Shown here: positions 1 through 7,794 of the stretch, in pieces
Position numbering within the stretch: the stretch's first letter is position 1
Layout of the letters: every line of letters begins with the position of its first letter
NCBI GenBank assembly: GCA_028278645.1
Contig: JANQDZ010000010.1
Span: 1-64,000, forward strand
Direction of reading: 5' to 3'
Length of the DNA stretch: 64,000 bases
DNA from: Longimicrobiales bacterium
Lineage (GTDB): Bacteria; Gemmatimonadota; Gemmatimonadetes; Longimicrobiales; Gaopeijiaceae
Notes under the pieces: model-generated
What the model was told of the DNA's origin: nothing
Databases searched by the model: none
Seen by the model: the letters and a program-made list of their open reading frames with translations, nothing else
Made by a program: the position numbers and the translations under genes

Positions 1-45
1 ATAGTCGAAGTGATCATTCTGGTAGCAGTTCTGGGCGGTCTGCAT
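1..45 (-). CDS. 5' tip of an unidentified minus-strand gene (partial)
   Basis: An ATG at 45-43 on the minus strand opens a frame that reads MQTAQNCYQNDHFDY and runs off the window edge. A good ribosome binding site (GGAGGGG) lies 6 bases upstream. Only 15 residues are visible, so no family can be named. The start context is the whole basis for the call. Confidence 0.4.
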   Translation of the reverse strand, partial: MQTAQNCYQNDHFDY

Positions 46-385
46 CGTCGTCCCCTCCCCGGAAAGGCCCATGGTGACAGTGGTTATCTACAATATACGG
101 GGCGGGTCCTTGGCTCCGTTGCTAGCCTACTGAGGACCAAAGAGAGGGTGCCAGATCATCGGATGAGGGGGAGGCCGACGACGGACGGCAGGGGGTCAGC
201 CACCCATACCCAAAGCCGAATCTGACCTGGGTCCGAGACCTGACCCATCGTGGCGCCCAAAAGTTGTCAATGGCTCGATGGGCCTCTTCATGCTCGGATG
301 GGCACGACAACGATAACGCCCCCATACCGGATCGGGCGCCGGCGGAGGCGGCATGACCAGGATGGACCCAAAACCCCACGACCCG

Positions 386-399
386 GGGCGGTACCGCCC
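386..399. repeat. 14-bp perfect palindrome
   Basis: GGGCGGTACCGCCC reads identically on both strands. It lies inside the C/A-rich non-coding stretch, 10 bases before the second CCACGACCCG copy. No gene is close enough to make it an obvious operator. Confidence 0.6.
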
Positions 400-525
400 G
401 CACGGCCACGACCCGAACCAGCGCAACATGGAAGCGCTCCGACCGAAAGAACACCACGAAAACCAAGACCCCACGACCCGCCCCACCCGAAACGGGACGG
501 CCCGCCGGCCCCCCCACCAGGCCCT

Positions 526-545
526 CTGCTCCCCGCGGGGAGCAG
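526..545. repeat. 20-bp perfect palindrome
   Basis: CTGCTCCCCGCGGGGAGCAG is a perfect 20-bp palindrome, downstream of the PilB-like gene that ends at 702. As RNA it would form a very stable GC hairpin. No T-run follows on either strand, so a classical Rho-independent terminator is doubtful; a protein site or a structural transcription stop is possible. Confidence 0.6.
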
Positions 546-701
546 GTTCCCGGAGGCTGGCCGTGGGTCTCAGGCGACAGTCAGCCCGGTCGGGGCCACT
601 CTACCGGAAGCCGGCCGCCATCCTCAGTTCAAGATGCCCGGACCCCTGCCTTGCTGGATTCTCTGGCGAAAAAGAAGGATGGTGCCCACGCCCGCGCACC
701 G

Positions 702-2813
702 TCAGAGACGTGACCGACGGATCACCGCCTTCACCCTGGCCAAGAACCGGGCGGCGCCTGCCGACTTGGTGACAAAATCATCGGCACCGGCGTCCAGAAG
801 GGCCGCTTCTTCCGCCTCGGTTTCGGACCCGGTTCGGATCAAAACGGGCAGAGCCGCCGTGTCCACAGAACCTCTCACGGCGTTCAACAGCTGTTTCCCG
901 TCCATTGCCGGCATGGCCAGGTCGAGGATCACCAGAGAGAAGTCGGTGTCCACCTGGAGAATGTCGATGGCCTCATGCCCGTTGGTCGCCTCCACCGTGT
1001 TGAAGCCCTCCCTCTCCAGGAGGGTCTTCATCATCACCCTGGCGTCCTCGTCATCGTCCACCAGGAGGATCCTGGGCGTGCTCGCCTCTTTCGAGGCCTG
1101 CTCCATCTCCTCCAGGCTTTGACCCAAGACCCTTTCCACCTCCACCAGAGTCGTCGCTCCGTCCCGCACCCAATCGAGGCCTACCGCATGCATGGTCCGC
1201 ATTCCACCCTGTTGTGCCAGCTTACCCAAAGTGATGGATCCTTTTCGGGCTTCGATGGCTTCCCCGAGCTTGTGACCCATGGTCAGGACCTCCATTACCG
1301 GCAGACGGCCCCTGTACCCGGAAAACCCACACTCCGGGCAGCCCACGGCCCGAACCTTTGGATCCACCCCGTGTCGCTCCACAAGCCTTTGCTCTTCCGG
1401 CGTCAGGTCTCCCTCAACCGGTTCCGCGCAACTGGAGCAAACCCTCCTCAGGAGCCTCTGGGCCAGCGCCCCCCGCAGGGTGGAGGCGATGACCGTGTAC
1501 TGAAGTCCCAGATCGACAAGCCGCGGAACGGCCGCAACCGCGTCGTTGGCGTGAACAGTTGCCAGAACCAGGTGCCCCGTCATGGCCGCTTGAGCAGCAG
1601 TTTCCGCCGTCTCCCTATCCCGGATCTCCCCTACGAGGATTACGTCCGGGTCTTGCCGCAGGATCGAACGGAGAGCCGAAGCGAAGGTGAGACCCTGCTT
1701 CGTCTCGACCTGTGTCTGAGTAATGGACGGAAGCTCGTACTCGATGGGGTCTTCCACCGTCATGATGTTGATCCGGCCGTCGGCCAGCTCCCGGAGGGCG
1801 CCGTACAGCGTCGTGGTCTTCCCCGACCCGGTGGGTCCAGTGACGACGACGATCCCCTCCCGGAAGGCCAGGAGCTGGCGAAGCCTCTCCAGCTCGTAGT
1901 CGGGAACGTGGAGATCCTCCAGCGTGACCGAAACATCGGAGTCCAACACCCGAATCACACATTTCTCCGCACCGCCGGCAGGCAAGGTGGATACCCGGAG
2001 ATCGTAGGCCGACCCGCCCACCTGGACCCTGGCCTTTCCGTCCTGCGGCCGGAGTCGGTCGGTGATATCAAGCCTGGATAGGATTTTGATCCGGGAGATG
2101 ACCCGGTTGAGGGCGGACATGGGCAAATCCATGTGCTTCCGCAGGACCCCGTCTACCCGGTACCGAACCGTGCCCAATCCCCGACCCGGCTCGATGTGAA
2201 TATCGCTCGCCCCTTGGGAGATCCCGTCCCGGATGATGAGATTTGTCAGCTTCACCACCGGGGTGGCCTGGACTTCCCCCTCGGTGATGGTCTCCGGGCC
2301 CATAGCCTCGACCAGCTTCACGGCATCTTCATCAGTTCCCACCAAATCCAGGTTCCCCAGGAGGTCCTCAACCGCTTTTTCCGGGGAGAAGCGTTCATCG
2401 AGGGCATTCTTTATGGCCTTTGGGGAGGCCACCTGGAAAACCACCTTCCGTCCGGAGGTGAACGCCAGGGTCCGTTCGGCCTCCATATCGGTGGGATCGG
2501 CTGTGGCTACGACCAACTGCCGGTCCGAGGCCGATACCGGAAAAACCCTGTGTCGCCTCGCCAGATCCTCCGGAACCAGCAGGAAGGCCCCGGGATCGGT
2601 GTGGGAGAAGTCAGCCACGGTCATCCGGAAAAACTCGGCCACCACTCCCGACAACTCGGCCTCCGATATGGCGGCGGCCTTGGCCACGGCTTCCCAGGCG
2701 TCGTCTGCCGAGGCCTGAGGGGGAAGATCCACCTCCACGTCGCCCAGGAGGTCTGCCCTCCCGGCGACCCGGACCATCCAGTGAGATGAGGCGTTGGGGT
2801 AGTCGGCGGTCAC
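702..2813 (-). CDS. pilB: PilB/GspE-type secretion ATPase fused to a response-regulator receiver domain
   Basis: 703 residues. An N-terminal GspE/PilB-like domain (about 1-160) is followed by the T2SS/T4P ATPase, with Walker A GPTGSGKTTT near residue 325, and a tetracysteine zinc site (CSSC near 458, CPEC near 489). Residues about 577-703 form a CheY-like receiver with acidic pocket LVDDDED and phospho-acceptor Asp in ILDLAMPAMDG. Known role of the family: hexameric ATPase powering pilin or pseudopilin assembly at the inner membrane. The receiver suggests direct control of the motor by phosphorelay (inference). The GTG at 2813 was chosen because the N-terminal domain begins immediately; its ribosome site is weak. 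No other pilus gene is visible. Confidence 0.88.
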   Translation of the reverse strand: MTADYPNASSHWMVRVAGRADLLGDVEVDLPPQASADDAWEAVAKAAAISEAELSGVVAEFFRMTVADFSHTDPGAFLLVPEDLARRHRVFPVSASDRQLVVATADPTDMEAERTLAFTSGRKVVFQVASPKAIKNALDERFSPEKAVEDLLGNLDLVGTDEDAVKLVEAMGPETITEGEVQATPVVKLTNLIIRDGISQGASDIHIEPGRGLGTVRYRVDGVLRKHMDLPMSALNRVISRIKILSRLDITDRLRPQDGKARVQVGGSAYDLRVSTLPAGGAEKCVIRVLDSDVSVTLEDLHVPDYELERLRQLLAFREGIVVVTGPTGSGKTTTLYGALRELADGRINIMTVEDPIEYELPSITQTQVETKQGLTFASALRSILRQDPDVILVGEIRDRETAETAAQAAMTGHLVLATVHANDAVAAVPRLVDLGLQYTVIASTLRGALAQRLLRRVCSSCAEPVEGDLTPEEQRLVERHGVDPKVRAVGCPECGFSGYRGRLPVMEVLTMGHKLGEAIEARKGSITLGKLAQQGGMRTMHAVGLDWVRDGATTLVEVERVLGQSLEEMEQASKEASTPRILLVDDDEDARVMMKTLLEREGFNTVEATNGHEAIDILQVDTDFSLVILDLAMPAMDGKQLLNAVRGSVDTAALPVLIRTGSETEAEEAALLDAGADDFVTKSAGAARFLARVKAVIRRSRL

Positions 2814-2999
2814 GAGTACGTCAGTCTTTCCCGTCTTTGCGTCTGGGTATTCGGTCCTGCCGTGGTTTCAGAACCGGAAAATGGCCTGTTCGGGCCGAGA
2901 GAAACCTAACCCGTGGACCCATCCGTGGCGATCTCCTAGGTTCAAGGGATAACCCCTCCCGCAAGGTCGTCTTTGGATCCTCCAGAACCGAGGAAACCG

Positions 3000-3620
3000 G
3001 TGAATCGAGCGTTGCAGAAGCGAATCTTTCAGGTCACTACTGGGCTCTTGATAGGCCTCCTGGCAGTGTTCTGGCTCTTCAGGCCGGAGAGCGGGGAGCA
3101 GCGGCGACAGCAGGAGAGTTATTTCCTCCCCGCTCCCATCCCCGCACCGGTCTTCACTCTCACTTCCCATGAGGGTGACCTGGTCACCTCCAACGCTCTT
3201 GACGCCGAATTGCTGGCGGTGTTTTTCGGATACACGTCCTGCCCCGACGTCTGCCCCCTTACCCTTGCCCACCTGGCCAGGGTCCTCGACGACCTCGGGG
3301 AAGACGGCGAGAGAATCCAAACTCTGTTCATAACCGTCGATCCCGAGAGAGATTCTCCGGAACGACTGGGCGTGTACCTGACCTCGTTCCACCCATCGTT
3401 TCTCGGCTTGGTCGGCACGGAGGAGGAGATCCAGGAGGTGGCGAACGCTTTCGGAGCCTTCTTCGCCAAAGTCGGCGAAGGCGAGGGTTATACGGTGGAC
3501 CACACGGCTCGGACGTTCATCGTCGATCCGAGCGGTGCGATTCCCCTGACCTTTCCGGTCACGGCTACCGCCGAGGAGATGGCCCGGGACCTGACGATTC
3601 TCCTGAGGGGACAGCCATGA
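3000..3620 (+). CDS. SCO1/SenC family copper chaperone
   Basis: 206 residues. A signal-anchor (about 9-25) is followed by a thioredoxin-like Sco domain. The copper motif CPDVC is near residues 80-84 and the conserved distal His in VDHTA near 166, so all three canonical ligands are present. Sco proteins deliver Cu(I) to the CuA site of cytochrome oxidases and related enzymes, or act as thiol oxidoreductases. GTG 3000 has GAGGAAA just upstream and gives a normal N-terminus; an in-frame TTG at 2973 lacks such a site. The stop overlaps the next ATG (ATGA), so it heads a translationally coupled operon. Confidence 0.9.
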   Translation: MNRALQKRIFQVTTGLLIGLLAVFWLFRPESGEQRRQQESYFLPAPIPAPVFTLTSHEGDLVTSNALDAELLAVFFGYTSCPDVCPLTLAHLARVLDDLGEDGERIQTLFITVDPERDSPERLGVYLTSFHPSFLGLVGTEEEIQEVANAFGAFFAKVGEGEGYTVDHTARTFIVDPSGAIPLTFPVTATAEEMARDLTILLRGQP

Positions 3621-4033
3621 ACCTCACTCCATTCTCCCGGGCTTTGGTCGTCTCGGTGGCCCTTCTTTCCTTTGTTTGTCTGTCGGGATGCCGGGGAAGT
3701 GGGTACATGGATGATTCCAGCTATGTGCTGGAGCTGGGAATTTCCCCTACCCCCCCGGCCGTAGGTCCGGCCCGCCTCATCATCGCTCTTTCCGATTCGG
3801 CCGGAAGGCCGGTGGATGGAGCCGAGATCGTGGTGGAGGGGAACATGACCCACGCGGGGATGGTCCCAGTGATCGACACGGCACAAGCCGAAGACCCGGG
3901 CCGGTATGGGATTTCCGACTTCAACTTCACAATGGCTGGAGATTGGATCCTTACCATCCGGGGTGTTCTCCCAAATGGCGACACCGTCTCGGTCCAGAGG
4001 AATACCAACGTGGTCGGTCGGGTCGGAGGCTGA
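3617..4033 (+). CDS. YtkA/FixH-like domain lipoprotein
   Basis: 138 residues. A signal peptide ends in the lipobox LSGC (Cys near 25), giving a predicted lipoprotein. The rest is a small beta-sandwich of the YtkA/FixH type (pattern GRPVDGAEIVVEGNMTHAGM...GDWILTIRG). Met and His residues in NMTHAGM could bind copper, but that is inference. The gene overlaps the Sco gene by ATGA and is followed immediately by a polyferredoxin gene. FixH-type proteins occur with oxidase-assembly genes, which fits this setting. Confidence 0.75.
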   Translation: MNLTPFSRALVVSVALLSFVCLSGCRGSGYMDDSSYVLELGISPTPPAVGPARLIIALSDSAGRPVDGAEIVVEGNMTHAGMVPVIDTAQAEDPGRYGISDFNFTMAGDWILTIRGVLPNGDTVSVQRNTNVVGRVGG

Positions 4034-4034
4034 T

Positions 4035-5507
4035 TTGAGGCAGGATCTTCTCAAAGTCCCCGTCCTGGGGCCTTTTTTGGGCTGGCGCCACGCCAGGACC
4101 GTGCTCCAGGTCTTGATGCTGGGTGTTGCTCTCCTGGTGATCCTGGACGGGCTGTGGGGGCCCCAACTTGCGCCGAAGAACATGGCCGGCGTCCTACCCT
4201 GGGTTCATTGGCGGGGTTTTGTTGCCTTGGCCCTTCTGGTGGCCGGTAACCTCTTCTGTTTGGCATGCCCTTTTATGCTTCCCAGGCGGCTGGCAAAGCG
4301 CCTCTTCCGCGGTGATAGGCATTGGCCTCGGTACCTCCGGACCAAGTGGCTGGCCCTGTTCCTCCTGCTTCTCTTTCTCTGGGCCTACGAAGCCTATGAC
4401 CTCTGGTCCAGCCCCCTCCTCACTGCCTGGCTGGCCCTGGCATATTTTGCCGCGGCCTTCGTCATCGACGGCTTCTTTAGAGGAGCGGCCTTCTGCAAAC
4501 ACGTCTGCCCCATCGGCCAATTCCACTTCGTGAACTCTCTGGCATCACCCATGGAAGTGGCCATCCGCTCTGCGGACGTTTGCGGGGACTGCCGAACCAG
4601 GGACTGTATTGTCGGGCGGTACGAAAATCCCCGTGGCTTGGATGCGGGAACGAAGGCCCTCCGCCCTCATGAGAGAGGGAAGCTCCTCCAGAACGGGTGT
4701 GAGCTTTGGCTCTACCAGGAGACCAAAGGGGGCAACATGGATTGCACCTTCTGTCTCGAGTGTGTCCACGCCTGCCCTCATGACAACGTGGGGATCCTCA
4801 CCCGCCCTCCCGCCCGGGAGCTCTGGGAGGACCCTCAACGAGCCGGGGTCGGCCGGTTTACCCAGAGGCCGGACCTGGCAGCCTTGGCGCTGTTTCTCAC
4901 AGCCGCCGCTTTTATCAACGCTTTTGGGATGGTCACCCCGGTCTACGCACTGGAGGAATGGATCGGACGGGCCTTAGGGACATCCAGTGAACCGCTGATC
5001 CTTGCACTGTTGTTCCTGATAGGGACCCTGGCCATCCCGGCCCTCCTCGCTGGAACGGCCGCCAAAGTGTCCGCCGGTGTTTCCGGGTCCGGACGGGGTG
5101 TGGTCCAGGAGGCGACACGGTACGTGTATGCCTTGATTCCGGTGGGTTTTGGGATGTGGATAGCCCATTATCTCTTCCACTTTCTCGTGGGTGGCCTGAC
5201 CATCGTTCCGTTGACCCAGGAGTATCTTACCTTTCTCGGCTTCTCATTTGCCGGTACGCCCGATTGGGCCCTGGGCCCTCTGGTGCCCGACGCCTGGCTG
5301 CTTCCGGTTGAGCTTCTCTTCCTCGAACTGGGGTTGCTTGTTTCCCTCGTGGTGGCCCACAGGATCGCTGTCCGTGAGGTCGGACCGGGCCCAAAAGCGA
5401 TGAAGGCCGCGGCACCCTGGGGCCTCCTTGCAATCACCCTTTCCATCGCCGGCGTGTGGCTCCTTCTCCAACCCATGGAGATGAGGGGCACCTTCATGGG
5501 GGGTTAG
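4035..5507 (+). CDS. Membrane-bound 4Fe-4S polyferredoxin (NosR/CcoG/NapH-like)
   Basis: 490 residues with several membrane helices at both ends and a central cysteine-rich section. Visible clusters are CLAC (near 75), CKHVCP, CGDCRTRDC and the ferredoxin-like CTFCLECVHACP. This resembles the membrane iron-sulfur proteins used in oxidase or nitrous-oxide reductase maturation and electron supply. TTG 4035 has GGAGG 5 bases upstream and follows the previous stop directly, so the longer frame starting at 3906 was rejected. Its substrate cannot be read from sequence. Position after Sco and a YtkA-like lipoprotein supports a role in assembling a copper or heme enzyme in the envelope. Confidence 0.78.
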   Translation: MRQDLLKVPVLGPFLGWRHARTVLQVLMLGVALLVILDGLWGPQLAPKNMAGVLPWVHWRGFVALALLVAGNLFCLACPFMLPRRLAKRLFRGDRHWPRYLRTKWLALFLLLLFLWAYEAYDLWSSPLLTAWLALAYFAAAFVIDGFFRGAAFCKHVCPIGQFHFVNSLASPMEVAIRSADVCGDCRTRDCIVGRYENPRGLDAGTKALRPHERGKLLQNGCELWLYQETKGGNMDCTFCLECVHACPHDNVGILTRPPARELWEDPQRAGVGRFTQRPDLAALALFLTAAAFINAFGMVTPVYALEEWIGRALGTSSEPLILALLFLIGTLAIPALLAGTAAKVSAGVSGSGRGVVQEATRYVYALIPVGFGMWIAHYLFHFLVGGLTIVPLTQEYLTFLGFSFAGTPDWALGPLVPDAWLLPVELLFLELGLLVSLVVAHRIAVREVGPGPKAMKAAAPWGLLAITLSIAGVWLLLQPMEMRGTFMGG

Positions 5508-5511
5508 CGAC

Positions 5512-6183
5512 TTGGTGAACGGCCTGGCCCGCCTCGGCGTACTGTGCGTTTCCGCATCAGCCGCGCTGTTAGCCGCTTTGGCCCTTCCTGGATCTGCCAA
5601 CCTCCTGCGGGCCGACGGTGGGACACTGCGGGTGGCCAACGTGCCCATGGGTGCCTACCGGGTGAACGTTTACACGGATCCCACTCCCATCACGCCCGAT
5701 TCCATCGACGTTTCCGTCCTTGCCACGTTCGAACGAGGACGGGGAGTGGCCTTGGGGTTGGAGATCGAGGTCGTGGCTCGGTTGGTGGCCCCGGCCAGCA
5801 CCGATCTGGGCCAGGGGAACAGGCGGAAGGAACCCGACGAGCGCCCTCCGGTGGCCGCCCATGGGGACAAGGGACCCCAGGGGGGCGCTGGCCTCCACGG
5901 CAAAGAGATCCGCCGCAAAGCCACTCGAGACCAAGCCGAGGACCCTCGATTCTACGCGGCGAAGTTCGCTCTGGGGGCCGAGGGGAAGTGGGAGATAACT
6001 GTGGCCGTGGACGGGCCGGAGGGTGCGGGAGAAGTGTTGTTTGTGGTGGAAGTCCGAGAGGCAGGGCTTTTCGCCAACCCATACCTCATTCTGGTCCTGG
6101 CCCTTCTGCCCCTCGGACTGGTTGCCGTGTGGTTCCGGAGGACGGCAGGCCCTAGCTCACCATCCAACCATCCTGAAGATTGA
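5512..6183 (+). CDS. YtkA-like envelope protein with C-terminal membrane anchor
   Basis: 223 residues: an N-terminal signal or anchor helix (about 5-30), a beta-rich extracytoplasmic region, a hydrophilic Lys/Arg/Gly-rich insert (about 100-145), a second beta section with a YtkA-like pattern (GKWEITVAVDGPEGAG), and a C-terminal helix (about 184-206). It begins 4 bases after the polyferredoxin stop and is the fourth gene of the Sco operon. TTG 5512 or GTG 5515 could be the start; a G-rich ribosome site lies 7-12 bases upstream. Its 3' end overlaps the convergent ATPase gene by 32 bases. Exact function unknown. Confidence 0.65.
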   Translation: MVNGLARLGVLCVSASAALLAALALPGSANLLRADGGTLRVANVPMGAYRVNVYTDPTPITPDSIDVSVLATFERGRGVALGLEIEVVARLVAPASTDLGQGNRRKEPDERPPVAAHGDKGPQGGAGLHGKEIRRKATRDQAEDPRFYAAKFALGAEGKWEITVAVDGPEGAGEVLFVVEVREAGLFANPYLILVLALLPLGLVAVWFRRTAGPSSPSNHPED

Positions 6184-6820
6184 TGATCCGCTGGCCGTAG
6201 GCCGCCCAGCTCTCGTTGTGGGTCACCTGAATGATGGTGGTGCCCTCCTCATTCAGGCCCTTCAACAGATCCATGATCATCTTGCCCTGGGAGGTGTGAA
6301 GGCTCCCCGTAGGCTCGTCGGCCAGGATCACTTTTGGCTCGGCGATGATGGCTCGGGCCACCGCAACCATCTGTTGCTGTCCCCCGGACAGCTGGTTCGG
6401 ATAGAGGTCCTTCTTCCCCACGATCTGGAAACGGTCCAGGGTGTCGGCCACGATCGCCTGCCGTTCCTTACGCTTCACGTTCCGGTACGAGAGGGGGATC
6501 TCGAGGTTCTCGTAGACCGTGAGGTCGTCCAGAAGGTGATACTGCTGGAAGACGAACCCGATGTACTCTCGATTCAGCGCGATCCGGTCCTTTGGACGCA
6601 TGGCGTGAACCGCTTCGTGTAGGAGGTAGTATTCCCCTCCCCAATCTCCGTCCAGCATCCCAAGGATCGCCAACAGAGTGGACTTCCCTGCCCCGGACGG
6701 GCCCATAACGGTGATGAAGTCGCCGGAGTCGATGTCCATGGTAATACGGCGTAGCACGAAGGTTTCGCCGGCACCCGTTTTATATGACTTCTCGAGATTC
6801 CGAAGACTGATGAGCGACAT
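6152..6820 (-). CDS. ABC transporter ATP-binding protein, LolD/MacB type (second copy, atypical D-loop)
   Basis: 222 residues with Walker [10 protein letters not shown]-loop VFQQYHLL, signature LSGGQQQ, Walker [10 protein letters not shown] and H-loop THN. Where the paralogue at 6911-7648 has NLDS after Walker B, this one has SLHT, so the D-loop aspartate is missing. LolD/MacB ATPases drive FtsX-like permeases in lipoprotein release or export. It is the last gene of a TolC-adaptor-ATPase-ATPase run and is separated from the previous ATPase by a terminator-like hairpin. No permease is adjacent. Confidence 0.88.
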   Translation of the reverse strand: MSLISLRNLEKSYKTGAGETFVLRRITMDIDSGDFITVMGPSGAGKSTLLAILGMLDGDWGGEYYLLHEAVHAMRPKDRIALNREYIGFVFQQYHLLDDLTVYENLEIPLSYRNVKRKERQAIVADTLDRFQIVGKKDLYPNQLSGGQQQMVAVARAIIAEPKVILADEPTGSLHTSQGKMIMDLLKGLNEEGTTIIQVTHNESWAAYGQRIINLQDGWMVS

Positions 6821-6858
6821 TAGGTTGGACCTCTGGTTGAGTTATGGGTTCAAGAAAA

Positions 6859-6888
6859 GGGGGGTGAAGGATTGTCCCTTCACCCCCC
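6859..6888 (-). terminator. Terminator-like hairpin between the two ATPase genes
   Basis: Arms GGGGGGTGAAGG (6859-6870) and CCTTCACCCCCC (6877-6888) are perfectly complementary across a short loop. Read on the minus strand the stem is followed by TTTTCTTG, the form of a Rho-independent terminator. It lies after the first ATPase and before the second, so it may cut or attenuate expression of the distal gene. Confidence 0.75.
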
Positions 6889-6910
6889 GAAGCTATTGGG
6901 CTCGATGGTC

Positions 6911-7648
6911 TCAGGCTACATCGAAGCCGCTTTCTTCCAGTTCCGCCATCTTCTTGGCGTCCTCTTCGCTCACGATTTGACCGTCGAAGAGGTGGATCAT
7001 CCGCTGGGCCATATGGGCGTAACGCGGATCGTGCGTAACCATGCAGATGGTGGCCCCGTCGTCGTGCAGCTCCTTCAGAAGTTCCATGACCGCGTGACCG
7101 TTTTTCGAGTCCAGGTTACCCGTGGGCTCGTCAGCCAGGAGGATCAGGGGCTTCCCGACAATGGCCCGCGCCACAGCTACGCGCTGCTGCTGACCGCCGG
7201 AGAGCTGGGACGGATAGTGGTTGATCCTATGGGCCATTCCTACCCTCTCGAGGGCCTCCTGGACCCGCTCTTTCCTCTCCTTTCCGGGCATCCCCCGGTA
7301 CGTGAGAGGCAGCTCGACGTTCTCATAAACCGTGAGGTCGCCGATCAGGTTGAAGGCCTGGAAGATGAATCCGATGGCCTGGTTTCTGATTTTGGCTCGG
7401 GTGGAAGCCGTCAGGTTTTCGACGGGCTCGTTGTCCAGAACGTACTTTCCGCCGCTGGGTGAATCCAGGAGCCCGAGGATGGAGAGGAGGGTGGTCTTTC
7501 CGCACCCGGACGGACCGGCGATGGAGACGAACTCACCCTTCTGGATCTCCATGTCGATGTTGGAGAGAGCGTGGGTTTCCACCTCTTCCGTATAAAAGAC
7601 CTTGCTGAGTCCCTTGAGGTTGATCAGGGAGTGTGCGTCTGCGGACAT
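6911..7648 (-). CDS. ABC transporter ATP-binding protein, LolD/MacB type
   Basis: 245 residues. All catalytic motifs look intact: Walker A GPSGCGKTT, Q-loop FIFQAFNL, signature LSGGQQQR, Walker B LILLADEPTG, D-loop NLDS and H-loop THD. The ATG at 7648 has GAGGAGA 4 bases upstream. Proteins of this group energise MacB- or LolCE-type permeases that act on substrates at the periplasmic face. It follows the HlyD adaptor gene by 146 bases, which is too little space for a permease. Confidence 0.9.
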   Translation of the reverse strand: MSADAHSLINLKGLSKVFYTEEVETHALSNIDMEIQKGEFVSIAGPSGCGKTTLLSILGLLDSPSGGKYVLDNEPVENLTASTRAKIRNQAIGFIFQAFNLIGDLTVYENVELPLTYRGMPGKERKERVQEALERVGMAHRINHYPSQLSGGQQQRVAVARAIVGKPLILLADEPTGNLDSKNGHAVMELLKELHDDGATICMVTHDPRYAHMAQRMIHLFDGQIVSEEDAKKMAELEESGFDVA

Positions 7649-7794
7649 TGGTCTCCTCTATCTCCTGGGGTACGTTCTCGTGTCGTCTTCGTTGGTGCCG
7701 GGCAGGGCTCCACTTTGCAAGCCGTACGGCGGTTCGACCCCCCGGGTTTCATCACCCGTCGGCCGTCCGCCACCTCGGCCTGAAACGCAGGCCC

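Larger units (their letters stand above)
46..701. other. Long non-coding stretch, C/A-rich on the plus strand
   Basis: No convincing gene was found on either strand; open frames here have arginine/proline-rich, family-less translations. Bases 350-520 are markedly rich in C and A and poor in T on the plus strand. The 10-mer CCACGACCCG occurs three times (376-385, 406-415, 471-480), the first and third inside a 12-base match. Perfect palindromes lie at 386-399 and 526-545. The promoter of the minus-strand gene at the window edge should lie near 50-120. Confidence 0.5.

Noticed and set aside
122-517. Minus-strand open frame in the leading non-coding stretch
   Set aside because: Low-complexity Gly/Val/Arg translation, no ribosome site, no recognisable domain.
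250-1122. Long plus-strand open frame (290 codons)
   Set aside because: Most of it is the shadow of the receiver domain of the PilB-like gene; the rest is Arg/Pro-rich with no family signal.
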